Under the pieces are notes generated by a model that saw only the letters and a program-made list of their open reading frames with translations, did not search any database and was not told the origin of the DNA. Below, piece after piece: positions 15,053-23,159 of a stretch of 36,062 nucleotides of DNA (position 1 is its first letter; every line of letters begins with the position of its first letter). Source of the stretch: Bacteroidaceae bacterium (lineage in GTDB: Bacteria > Bacteroidota > Bacteroidia > Bacteroidales > Bacteroidaceae). Where the stretch lies: assembly GCA_024682035.1 (NCBI GenBank), contig JAIKZS010000076.1, forward strand, positions 1 through 36,062. Reading direction: 5' to 3'. Made by a program: the position numbers and the translations under genes.

Positions 15053-16096
15053 TTAGTTGTTCTCAGGACGAAGCTGACGAACCACTTCAGCAGTACGCCA
15101 CATCTCAGAATTATGCAATGCTGCCAACTCCTTCTCCAGACCAACACGATAGTCAGGTTTTGAGTTTGCATCGATAGAAATCTGTGCTTCATTTCCACAC
15201 TTCACACTTGCATACAGTTTTTCAACCACTGGTTTGATAGCATCGTGGAACGGGCCCATCCAGTCGAGCGCACCACGCTGAGCTGTGGTAGAGCAGTTAG
15301 CATACATCCAGTCCATACCCTTCTGTGCGAACAAAGGCATAAGTGACTGAGTGAGTTCTTCAACAGTCTCATTGAATGCTTCAGATGGAGTGTGACCATT
15401 CTCACGCAATACCTCATACTGAGCAAGTAATAAGCCCTGGATAGCGCCCATAAGTGAACCACGCTCACCAGTAAGGTCAGATGTAGCCTCACGCTGGAAA
15501 GTTGTCTCAAACAGATAACCAGAACCAATACCAATACCCAATGCCAGTGTACGATCAAGAGCCTTACCTGTAGCATCCTGATATACAGCATAAGAAGAGT
15601 TAAGACCACGGCCTTCGAGGAACATAGTACGAAGAGAAGTACCTGAACCCTTAGGAGCTACCATAATCACATCAATATCTTTCTGAGGTACACAACCTGT
15701 ACGATCATTCCAAGTAATAGCGAAACCGTGTGAGAAATAAAGAGCATTACCTGGTTGTAGACATTTTTTAAGAGTAGGCCATACTGACATTACAGCAGCA
15801 TCAGAGAGCAGACACATTACGATAGTGCCTTTAGTAGCAGCTTCTTCAATAGAGAAAAGAGTCTCACCTGGTACCCATCCATCAGCAATTGCTTTCTCGT
15901 AAGTCTTTCCTTGACGCTGACCAACGATCACATTAAAGCCATTGTCACGCAAGTTGCAAGCCTGACCAGGTCCTTGCACGCCATAACCGATAACTGCAAT
16001 TGTTTCATCTTTCAAAATTTCACGAGCTTTCTCCAAAGGAAACTCTTCGCGTGTCATCACTTCCTCGATGACACCGCCAAAATTCATTTTTGCCAT
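15053..16096 (-). CDS. ilvC: Ketol-acid reductoisomerase
   Basis: Isomerises and reduces acetolactate or acetohydroxybutyrate to dihydroxy acids for valine/leucine and isoleucine. The protein has 347 residues. The Rossmann domain shows IAVIGYGVQGPGQA (glycines 37-42) and IVGQRQGKTYEKA in the NADPH-specificity loop. The knotted C-terminal domain shows APKGSGTSLRTMFLEGRG, SSYAVYQDATGKA, TSDLTGERGSL (magnesium ligands Asp and Glu) and HTPSEAFNETVEELTQSLMP. The C-terminal half resembles fungal mitochondrial Ilv5 (LRENGH, STTAQRGALDW, closing LRPEN) more than the typical short class I bacterial enzyme. Last gene of the ilv operon. Confidence 0.97.
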   Translation of the reverse strand: MAKMNFGGVIEEVMTREEFPLEKAREILKDETIAVIGYGVQGPGQACNLRDNGFNVIVGQRQGKTYEKAIADGWVPGETLFSIEEAATKGTIVMCLLSDAAVMSVWPTLKKCLQPGNALYFSHGFAITWNDRTGCVPQKDIDVIMVAPKGSGTSLRTMFLEGRGLNSSYAVYQDATGKALDRTLALGIGIGSGYLFETTFQREATSDLTGERGSLMGAIQGLLLAQYEVLRENGHTPSEAFNETVEELTQSLMPLFAQKGMDWMYANCSTTAQRGALDWMGPFHDAIKPVVEKLYASVKCGNEAQISIDANSKPDYRVGLEKELAALHNSEMWRTAEVVRQLRPENN

Positions 16097-16107
16097 TTTT
16101 TAATGTA

Positions 16108-16860
16108 TTAATTAAGTTTACTAAATATCACTTTTGAACGACACACTACTTCGCTTTGGTTTTTCCTAACCTCCACATCATAGTGATCGATATTCTCCTT
16201 ATTTATATATAAGGCCATACTGTCTGTCGACATTGTTTCCGCCACATAAGCCATTTCGAACCTACGTACCCTTTTCTCTTTAAATGTTTCAACAGGGAAT
16301 AGGTCAAGAATATGCTCAATGTATCGAATGCTGTTAACATGGCCATTAATATCCATATCACTATATTTCACAGGCAATACAATTTCAGGCTCCTGACTGC
16401 TTACTTTTATACGTGAAGGTTTATCAATAGGACATTCCTTATCACAAATATAGCCTGCAATATCGCCATCGTGTATTGCCATCAAATCAACTGGCTTACG
16501 CGTTTCTGTATCAATCATTGCCCAAACAGAACGAGCATAAGCTATAGGCTTACCATCTTTATTTAGCACCGCAAAGTTACGATCAGTAAACAAACGATAC
16601 ACGTTCTCCACCCAAGTCTCAATGGTGAACGGCTCATATTGCAGTGGTAAGTCATACATCTCAAGCGCAAGACGTGAAAGTACCCAAGTATAATGCTCCT
16701 TATTCAAGCGATCAATGCCAAACCCTCTATCATGAGAATGGAAACCTGCTACATTCAACAAATGATTCCCCAATACTCCTATGGTAAGATGCCCTGTGAA
16801 GTCAACATGAAACGGTTCAGCTACAAACTTGTAAGTACCTATTTTACCCAATTCGCTCAT
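16108..16860 (-). CDS. Acyl-ACP thioesterase
   Basis: A 250-residue double-hotdog enzyme of the FatA/FatB-like acyl-ACP thioesterase family, which hydrolyses acyl-ACP to free fatty acid. The first hotdog covers about 1-135 (VDFTGHLTIGVLGNHLLNVAG, WVLSRLALEM, IETWVENV, DRNFAVL, ARSVWAMIDTETRKPVD). The second covers about 150-250, with the catalytic Asn-His element in DMDINGHVNSIRYIEHILD. Its ATG overlaps the ilvN stop codon as ATGA, so it is translationally coupled to branched-chain amino acid synthesis. ilvC follows 11 bp downstream. A link to branched-chain fatty acids, abundant in Bacteroidota membranes, is an attractive inference but is not shown by the sequence. Confidence 0.92.
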   Translation of the reverse strand: MSELGKIGTYKFVAEPFHVDFTGHLTIGVLGNHLLNVAGFHSHDRGFGIDRLNKEHYTWVLSRLALEMYDLPLQYEPFTIETWVENVYRLFTDRNFAVLNKDGKPIAYARSVWAMIDTETRKPVDLMAIHDGDIAGYICDKECPIDKPSRIKVSSQEPEIVLPVKYSDMDINGHVNSIRYIEHILDLFPVETFKEKRVRRFEMAYVAETMSTDSMALYINKENIDHYDVEVRKNQSEVVCRSKVIFSKLN

Positions 16861-17408
16861 ATACCTTTTTGCTTGAACTTTTCCTGGCGCTTATCCAAAT
16901 ATTCATCAACACGTTCAAAGCTACTCTTTGTCACCACTACACGTCCTGATCTTACAAACTGCAAAACACAGCCAATCTCCATCAGTTGTTCATTCATAGC
17001 AGTAATTTCAGAGCTCATACCATCGTGTACTACCACTGAGTAGGTAGCATTTACCTCTACAATGCGTGCATTGAATCGACGAATCACTCTTCCCACTTCG
17101 CGATTGCTCTCCAATATAGGAGTTTTAAGCTTATATAAGGCAATTTCGTTCTGGAAGACCTCATCATCTGTAAAATACTGAGTCTGCACCACATCAATTT
17201 TCTTGCTAATCTGTTTAGCTACTTTTTCTATAGTAGCTAAATCTGCCCATGCAGTGATAGTATATTTATGCACACCAGGGATAGAAGAAGCCGACACATT
17301 GAGGCTTTCAATATTGATTTGCCTACGTGTAAAAACTGCGGTCACCTGATTAAGTACACCGGCCACATTTTCTGAATGTACAATAATTGTATATAGTTTC
17401 TGTTCCAT
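16857..17408 (-). CDS. ilvN: Acetolactate synthase small (regulatory) subunit
   Basis: A 183-residue regulatory partner of IlvB. An N-terminal ACT domain (about 3-80) binds the feedback inhibitor valine in characterised homologues: TIIVHSENVAGVLNQVTAVF, RRQINIESLNVSASS, HKYTITAWA. A C-terminal domain (about 95-170) follows with IVEVNATYSVVVHDGMSSEITAMNEQL. The typical glycine and asparagine ACT contacts are present in general form (ENVAGVLNQV). It lies 5 bp after ilvB and overlaps the thioesterase start by 4 bp. Confidence 0.95.
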   Translation of the reverse strand: MEQKLYTIIVHSENVAGVLNQVTAVFTRRQINIESLNVSASSIPGVHKYTITAWADLATIEKVAKQISKKIDVVQTQYFTDDEVFQNEIALYKLKTPILESNREVGRVIRRFNARIVEVNATYSVVVHDGMSSEITAMNEQLMEIGCVLQFVRSGRVVVTKSSFERVDEYLDKRQEKFKQKGI

Positions 17409-17413
17409 AATAA

Positions 17414-19114
17414 TTATTCCGTTTCAAGCATTATTTCACTGATGGCACTTCCCGGAGGAGTCATTGGCAATACATTCTCTTCTTCTGTCACCACAGCCTC
17501 TAAGATAAAAGGTCCATCGGTGGCAAGCATGTTTTTGACTGCATCAGCCAAATCTTCGCGCTTAACAACCCTCTGTGCTGCGATTCCATATGCCTCGGCT
17601 ATCTTCATATAGTCAGGGTTCAGCATATGTGTAAACGAATAGCGACGGTTAAAGAAAAGCTCCTGCCACTGGCGTACATTACCCAAGTAATGGTTATTAA
17701 GAATAATAACCTTGACTGGAGATTTGTGTTCCATAATGGTACCCAATTCTTCGATTGTCATCTGAATACCCCCATCACCCACAAAGAGACATACCGTGCG
17801 ACCAGGAGCGCCAAAAGTAGCTCCAATAGCAGCTGGCAAGCCAAATCCCATGGTGCCCAAGCCACCAGATGTAACAATACTACGTTTATTGAGCAAATGG
17901 AAATAACGGGCTGAAGTCAACTGGTTCTGCCCCACGTCTGTCACAAGGATACCCTCATGTTTAGTAGCCTCAGCCACCACATTGACAACTTCACCATAAC
18001 TTAACGTATCCGATGTTGGATATAGTTCATTATGAATCACCTTATCGTATTCCAGTTTCTCGTAGGTAGTAAAACTATCAGACCATTTGGTATGCTGTGC
18101 AGGCTTCAACAAATCACCCACCTTTTTCAAAGTCTCTTTGCAATCGCCTAAAACTGCCACATCTACCTTCACATTCTTGTTGATTTCTGAAGGATCAATG
18201 TCAAAATGGATAATCTTTGCCTGTTTAGCATAATGAGGTAAGAAACCTGTAACACGATCACTAAAGCGCATGCCTACAGCAATTAACACATCACACTTAT
18301 TGGTATTCACGTTAGGGCCAATATTACCATGCATTCCCAACATGCCTTTATTAAGTGGATGATTATATGGCAAAGCTGAAAGACCCAGCATGGTTGTACC
18401 ACAAGGAATATCAGCCTTTTCGATGAAATCAAGCAATTCTTGATGCGCATTACCTAACTCCACACCCTGTCCAACCAACATAAATGGACGTTTAGCCTCA
18501 TTGATCAAAGCAGCTGCCTGCTCTATTGACACAGGATCAGTATCAGGCACAGGATCATAACTACGAATATAGTTCACTTCTGCTGGCTTGTACTCTATCA
18601 TTTGTGTCTGCGCACTCTTGGGGAAGTCAAGTACTACCGGACCTGGTCGTCCACTCTTTGCAATATAAAACGCACGTGCCACTGCTTCAGCAATATCATT
18701 GGCATCACGAATCATATAGCTCCATTTAGAGATAGGTTGCGTTAGACCCACCCAGTCAACTTCCTGAAAAGCATCAGTACCTAAGGCGCTCACACCTACC
18801 TGACCAGCAATAACAACAATAGGAGTACTGTCAATCATAGCATCTGCAATACCAGTCACAGTATTGGTTGCACCAGGTCCACTCGTCACAAGACAAACAC
18901 CAACCTCACCAGAGACTCGAGCAAACCCCTCCGCTGCATGAGCGGCACCTTGTTCATGACGTACTAAGACATGATTTAATGTATCTAAATGATCATACAA
19001 CGCATCATATACAGGCATGATGCTACCACCAGGATAGCCAAAAATAGTCTTTACTCCCTGATGCTCTAAAGAGCGCATTAGTGCTTCTGAACCGGATATC
19101 TTCTCTTTATTCAT
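17414..19114 (-). CDS. ilvB: Acetolactate synthase large (catalytic) subunit
   Basis: A thiamine diphosphate enzyme that condenses two pyruvates, or pyruvate with 2-ketobutyrate. The protein has 566 residues with three domains. The N-terminal pyrimidine-binding domain has FGYPGGSIMPVYDALY and the cofactor-activating Glu54 in VRHEQGAAHAAEGFAR. The central FAD/DHAP-like domain runs about 190-330, with NINPN-type spacing seen as HFDIDPSEINKN. The C-terminal pyrophosphate-binding domain has GDGG at 446-449 and LNN at about 472-474, framing the magnesium-TPP motif. A proline/glycine-rich end (VLPMTPPGSAISEIM) is typical. It is 10 bp after ilvD and 5 bp before ilvN. It could equally be labelled ilvI or ilvG, since the isozyme class cannot be assigned from sequence alone. 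Confidence 0.96.
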   Translation of the reverse strand: MNKEKISGSEALMRSLEHQGVKTIFGYPGGSIMPVYDALYDHLDTLNHVLVRHEQGAAHAAEGFARVSGEVGVCLVTSGPGATNTVTGIADAMIDSTPIVVIAGQVGVSALGTDAFQEVDWVGLTQPISKWSYMIRDANDIAEAVARAFYIAKSGRPGPVVLDFPKSAQTQMIEYKPAEVNYIRSYDPVPDTDPVSIEQAAALINEAKRPFMLVGQGVELGNAHQELLDFIEKADIPCGTTMLGLSALPYNHPLNKGMLGMHGNIGPNVNTNKCDVLIAVGMRFSDRVTGFLPHYAKQAKIIHFDIDPSEINKNVKVDVAVLGDCKETLKKVGDLLKPAQHTKWSDSFTTYEKLEYDKVIHNELYPTSDTLSYGEVVNVVAEATKHEGILVTDVGQNQLTSARYFHLLNKRSIVTSGGLGTMGFGLPAAIGATFGAPGRTVCLFVGDGGIQMTIEELGTIMEHKSPVKVIILNNHYLGNVRQWQELFFNRRYSFTHMLNPDYMKIAEAYGIAAQRVVKREDLADAVKNMLATDGPFILEAVVTEEENVLPMTPPGSAISEIMLETE

Positions 19115-19124
19115 AGTCTTTCAT

Positions 19125-20927
19125 TTATATTATTCTAACAGCACCTTTATCGGCAGAGCTTACCATAGAGGCATAAGCTTGCAGGCTCTTTGGTACCAAA
19201 CGATCACGTGTCACTGGCTGCATAGGCCTTGCTTTCAATTCTTCATCACTCAACAGCACATTAATACTGCGATTAGGTATGTCAATCTCAATAATGTCAC
19301 CGTCTTTAATTTTACCAATATTACCTCCAGCAGCTGCTTCTGGAGAAATGTGCCCGATGCTTAAGCCCGATGTACCTCCACTAAAACGACCATCAGTAAT
19401 CAATGCGCATGCTTTTCCCAGATGGCGACTCTTAATATATGAAGTTGGGTACAACATTTCCTGCATACCAGGACCGCCCTTTGGGCCTTCGTTGGTAATT
19501 ACTACAACATCACCGGCGTTAACACGTTTTTCATCCAAGATGCCATCGCAAGCCGTTTCTTGTGAATCGAACACACGAGCAGGTCCACTGAAATGAAACA
19601 GACTCTCGTCAACACCTGCTGTCTTAATGACGCAGCCATCTTGTGCAATATTGCCCTTCAACACAGCCAAACCACCATCCTTGGTATAGGCATGTTCCAG
19701 ATCACGAATACATCCGTTAACTCTATCAGCATCAAAAGTCTTATAATATGTTTCTTGTGAACTCATTACATTACTGAATCTATTAGCAGGAGCACTCAAA
19801 TAAATATTCTTTGCCTCTTCGCTCACTTGTTCAGTCTCGATTGTATATTTGCTGATTTCTTCTGCCAATGTCATACCATCAACACGCTTCAATGAAGTAT
19901 CTACAAGCCCACCTTTCGCCAATTGTTGCATGATCGCTACAATACCACCAGCTCGATTAACATCCTGTACATGATACTTATTCGTATTAGGAGCTACCTT
20001 ACAGAGGCATGGCACCTTACGACTCAGCATGTCGATATCGTCCATCTTGAAATCAACCCCTCCTTCATGGGCAATTGCCAATAAATGCAAAACAGTATTA
20101 GTTGAACCACCCATGGCAATGTCAAGGCTCATGGCATTGAGGAAAGCCTGACGTGTAGCTATGCTACGAGGTAAAACGCTGTCATCGCCTTCCTCATAAT
20201 ATTTATAAGTATTTTCTACAATCAGTTTAGCTGCCTGTTGCATCAGCCGTTTGCGATTAGCATGCGTAGCCAATACAGTACCATTACCCGGCAAGGCCAA
20301 TCCGATAGCTTCATTCAAACAATTCATTGAATTAGCAGTAAACATACCTGAGCAACAGCCACAACCGGGGCATCCCACTTGCTCAATCTCAGCTAGATCA
20401 GCGTCACTCACACTTTTATCTGCTCCACGCACCATCAAATCAACTAAATCTACTTGCTCATCACGATAATTACCAGCCTCCATAGGACCTCCTGAAACAA
20501 AAACAACAGGAATATTCAGTCTCATGGCCGCCATCAGCATACCTGGAGTAATCTTATCGCAGTTGCTGATACAAACCATTGCATCAGCCTTGTGTGCGTT
20601 CACCATGTACTCTACACTGTCGGCAATAATATCTCTTGACGGTAATGAATAGAGCATGCCATCATGCCCCATAGCGATACCATCATCAATGGCTATAGTA
20701 TTGAATTCAGCAGCAAAACAACCTAGTTTCTCAATTTCCTGTTTCACCAATTGGCCTGCTTCATGCAGGTGTACATGCCCTGGGACAAATTGAGTAAAAG
20801 AGTTAACTACCGCAATAATTGGTTTGCCTAATTGCTCCTTTTTCATGCCATTAGCCACCCATAACGCTCTGGCTCCTGCCATGCGTCTGCCTTGCGTACT
20901 GAACGAGCTTCTAAATTGATGTTTCAT
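19125..20927 (-). CDS. ilvD: Dihydroxy-acid dehydratase
   Basis: Dehydrates 2,3-dihydroxy acids to 2-keto acids in valine, leucine and isoleucine synthesis. The protein has 600 residues, the long form similar to E. coli IlvD. Iron-sulfur cluster cysteines are seen in [14 protein letters not shown] and [17 protein letters not shown]. Other motifs are [43 protein letters not shown] and [21 protein letters not shown]. First gene of the ilvDBN-thioesterase-ilvC operon. The 5' leader from the predicted promoter is only about 22-25 nt, with an AAAGGA site before the ATG. There is therefore no room for an attenuator, T-box or leader peptide, and control is more likely at initiation. Confidence 0.97.
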   Translation of the reverse strand: MKHQFRSSFSTQGRRMAGARALWVANGMKKEQLGKPIIAVVNSFTQFVPGHVHLHEAGQLVKQEIEKLGCFAAEFNTIAIDDGIAMGHDGMLYSLPSRDIIADSVEYMVNAHKADAMVCISNCDKITPGMLMAAMRLNIPVVFVSGGPMEAGNYRDEQVDLVDLMVRGADKSVSDADLAEIEQVGCPGCGCCSGMFTANSMNCLNEAIGLALPGNGTVLATHANRKRLMQQAAKLIVENTYKYYEEGDDSVLPRSIATRQAFLNAMSLDIAMGGSTNTVLHLLAIAHEGGVDFKMDDIDMLSRKVPCLCKVAPNTNKYHVQDVNRAGGIVAIMQQLAKGGLVDTSLKRVDGMTLAEEISKYTIETEQVSEEAKNIYLSAPANRFSNVMSSQETYYKTFDADRVNGCIRDLEHAYTKDGGLAVLKGNIAQDGCVIKTAGVDESLFHFSGPARVFDSQETACDGILDEKRVNAGDVVVITNEGPKGGPGMQEMLYPTSYIKSRHLGKACALITDGRFSGGTSGLSIGHISPEAAAGGNIGKIKDGDIIEIDIPNRSINVLLSDEELKARPMQPVTRDRLVPKSLQAYASMVSSADKGAVRII

Positions 20928-20955
20928 GCTTTTCCTTTTATTTTTATTTAAGCTG

Positions 20956-20987
20956 CAAAATTACTGCTTTTTTCAGTATTTGCCAAA
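20956..20987 (-). promoter_or_regulatory. Promoter of the ilv operon
   Basis: Minus-strand TTTG (20984-20987), exactly 20 bp, then -7 TAATTTTG (20956-20963) followed by CA. This is a full consensus match and one of the best promoters in the window. Confidence 0.75.
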
Positions 20988-21038
20988 CTAATTGAAGAAT
21001 TTATTGGTACGAAAGTATTCAATTAAAGTTTAAAGCCG

Positions 21039-21046
21039 TATCTTTG
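21039..21046 (+). promoter_or_regulatory. -7 element of nth promoter
   Basis: TATCTTTG followed by CA, 19 nt before the nth ATG. No good -33 element is seen at 18-21 bp upstream. Confidence 0.55.
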
Positions 21047-21065
21047 CAAGAAAATTGTTAAATAT

Positions 21066-21704
21066 ATGACGAAAAAAGAAAGGTATGCAGGTATCATCGG
21101 ATGGTTTCGTGAAAACATGCAGGTAGCAGAAACCGAATTGCACTACGATAATCCTTTCCAACTGCTGATGGCTGTTATTCTAAGTGCCCAATGCACCGAC
21201 AAACGGGTAAATCAAATATCTCCAGCTCTTTTTGAAGCCTTCCCCACCCCAGAAGTGATGGCTGTTTCTACACCTGAAGCTATATATAAGTACATCAAAA
21301 GTGTTTCTTACCCCAACAGCAAGGCTAAGCATTTGGTGGCGATGGCACAAATGCTAGTAAAAGATTTCAACGGAGAAGTACCCAGTGAGATGGAAGATTT
21401 ACTGAAACTGCCAGGTGTAGGAAGAAAGACGGCAAATGTAATGCAATCGGTGGTTTGGGGAAAAGCTACGATGGCAGTTGATACACACGTTTTCAGAGTT
21501 AGTCACCGACTGGGATTAGTACCAGACAACTGCAACACCCCACTAAAAGTGGAATTGGAATTAGTAAAGCATATTGCAGATGAAGACATTCCCAAAGCAC
21601 ATCACTGGCTATTGCTGCATGGCAGGTATATTTGCCAGTCAAGGGCCCCACATTGTGAGAAGTGCGGTTTACAGCCATGGTGCAAACACTTTTTGGGAAA
21701 ATAA
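21066..21704 (+). CDS. nth: Endonuclease III
   Basis: A base-excision repair DNA glycosylase/AP lyase for oxidised pyrimidines. The protein has 212 residues (E. coli Nth 211). The helix-hairpin-helix LPGVGRKTANV carries the catalytic lysine at residue 121, and VDTHVFRV carries the catalytic aspartate at residue 139, each one residue off the E. coli numbering (120 and 138). The C-terminal iron-sulfur cluster ligands have the spacing C-x6-C-x2-C-x5-C in CQSRAPHCEKCGLQPWC. ilvD diverges upstream and pgk follows 76 bp downstream with its own promoter. Confidence 0.97.
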   Translation: MTKKERYAGIIGWFRENMQVAETELHYDNPFQLLMAVILSAQCTDKRVNQISPALFEAFPTPEVMAVSTPEAIYKYIKSVSYPNSKAKHLVAMAQMLVKDFNGEVPSEMEDLLKLPGVGRKTANVMQSVVWGKATMAVDTHVFRVSHRLGLVPDNCNTPLKVELELVKHIADEDIPKAHHWLLLHGRYICQSRAPHCEKCGLQPWCKHFLGK

Positions 21705-21728
21705 GTATGACCGTTCGCTTTTTTTTAT

Positions 21729-21736
21729 TACTTTTG
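21729..21736 (+). promoter_or_regulatory. -7 element of pgk promoter
   Basis: TACTTTTG followed by CA, 44 nt upstream of the pgk ATG. No convincing -33 element is seen. Confidence 0.5.
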
Positions 21737-21780
21737 CAAGTTGAACAAAGAATTTTACAAACTTTTTATAAAAAGAAACT

Positions 21781-23052
21781 ATGACAATTGATCAATTTAA
21801 TTTTGCCGGTAAGAAGGCAATTGTTCGAGTAGACTTCAACGTGCCACTCGATGAAAATGGTAATGTAACTGACAACACCCGTATCAAGGGTGCTCTGCCT
21901 ACTTTGAAGAAGATTCTGGCAGACGGTGGCGCTGTAATCATGATGAGCCACATGGGCAAACCTAAAGGCAAGGTAAATCCTAAGATGTCACTGAGCCAAA
22001 TTGTAAAGCCTGTATCTGAAGCACTGGGTGTAGAAGTAAAATTCGCTCCTGACTGCGCAAATGCTACTGCTGAAGCAGAGGCTTTGAAGCCAGGTGAAGC
22101 TTTGTTGCTGGAAAACTTGCGTTTCTATCCTGAAGAGGAAGGAAAGCCAGTAGGTGTAGAGAAGGGCACTCCTGAGTATGATGAAGCTAAGAAAGCCATG
22201 AAGAAGAGTCAGAAAGAATTTGCTAAGAAGTTGGCATCTTACGCTGACGCATATGTAATGGATGCATTTGGTACTGCTCACCGCAAGCATGCATCAACAG
22301 CTGTAATTGATGAATTCTTCGATGCTGACAGCCGTATGTTGGGTTATTTGATGGAGAAAGAAGTACAAGCTGTTGATAACGTACTTTCTAACATCAAGCG
22401 TCCATTCGTAGCCATCATGGGTGGTTCAAAGGTTTCTTCTAAGATTGGTATCATCGAAAATCTGCTCGGCAAAGTAGATAAACTCATCCTCTGTGGTGGT
22501 ATGACTTATACTTTTGCTAAGGCTCATAATGGTGAGATTGGTCAATCTATCGTTGAGCTCGATAAGCTGGATGTAGCATTGGGCGTAGAAGAACTGGCAA
22601 AAAAGAATGGTGTTGAGCTCGTACTTGGTTCTGACTGTACAGCAACTGACGGTCTTGACTTCTCTTCAATGACTGTTAAGCCAGGTTCTCAGATCATTAC
22701 TTGCGCTGCTAACCAGATTCCTGCTAACCTGCAGGGTGTTGATGCTGGTCCTGAAAGCCAGAAGGCATTTGCTGAGGCTATCAAGGGTGCAAAGACCATT
22801 CTGTGGAACGGTCCTGCTGGTGTATTCGAATGCGATGATTTCACTGCAGGTAGCCGTGCTATTGGTGAGGCTATTGCTGAGGCTACAGCCGATGGAGCTT
22901 TCTCACTGATTGGTGGTGGCGACTCTGTAGCTTGTGTTAACAAATTTGGTTTGGCTGACAAGGTGAGCTACATCTCTACTGGTGGTGGTGCACTGCTGGA
23001 AGCAATTGAAGGCAAAGTTCTGCCAGGTGTAGCAGCTATCAAGGGTGAGTAA
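21781..23052 (+). CDS. pgk: Phosphoglycerate kinase
   Basis: Transfers phosphate from 1,3-bisphosphoglycerate to ADP, the first ATP-generating step of glycolysis. The protein has 423 residues, slightly longer than the usual 390-400. A lysine-rich insertion ([15 protein letters not shown]) lies in the N-terminal domain, as commonly seen in Bacteroidota. Motifs: [47 protein letters not shown], the segment [32 protein letters not shown], and [16 protein letters not shown] at the nucleotide end. Codon choice looks like that of a highly expressed gene. Own promoter and a strong terminator. Confidence 0.97.
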   Translation: MTIDQFNFAGKKAIVRVDFNVPLDENGNVTDNTRIKGALPTLKKILADGGAVIMMSHMGKPKGKVNPKMSLSQIVKPVSEALGVEVKFAPDCANATAEAEALKPGEALLLENLRFYPEEEGKPVGVEKGTPEYDEAKKAMKKSQKEFAKKLASYADAYVMDAFGTAHRKHASTAVIDEFFDADSRMLGYLMEKEVQAVDNVLSNIKRPFVAIMGGSKVSSKIGIIENLLGKVDKLILCGGMTYTFAKAHNGEIGQSIVELDKLDVALGVEELAKKNGVELVLGSDCTATDGLDFSSMTVKPGSQIITCAANQIPANLQGVDAGPESQKAFAEAIKGAKTILWNGPAGVFECDDFTAGSRAIGEAIAEATADGAFSLIGGGDSVACVNKFGLADKVSYISTGGGALLEAIEGKVLPGVAAIKGE

Positions 23053-23081
23053 TTTTCACCATATTGCCTAATTAATAAAAC

Positions 23082-23119
23082 AGGCGGCTCAATTTCTAAC
23101 CATATTGAGCCGCCTTTTT
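23082..23119 (+). terminator. Intrinsic terminator of pgk
   Basis: A perfect 12 bp stem: AGGCGGCTCAAT (23082-23093) pairs with ATTGAGCCGCCT (23104-23115), 10 nt loop, then TTTTT. The next gene begins 40 bp later. Confidence 0.93.
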
Positions 23120-23159
23120 ACAACCAACACATCTTAATGACGAAGGATAGGAAAGAAAG

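Noticed and set aside
15202..15609. A 135-codon open frame on the minus strand inside ilvC, in another frame
   Set aside because: A leucine/valine-rich frame-shifted shadow of ilvC with no start signals and no recognisable domain. Its length reflects ilvC codon use.
20928..21065. Possible attenuator or leader peptide before ilvD
   Set aside because: The promoter sits too close to ilvD, and no leader frame rich in Val/Leu/Ile codons is present.
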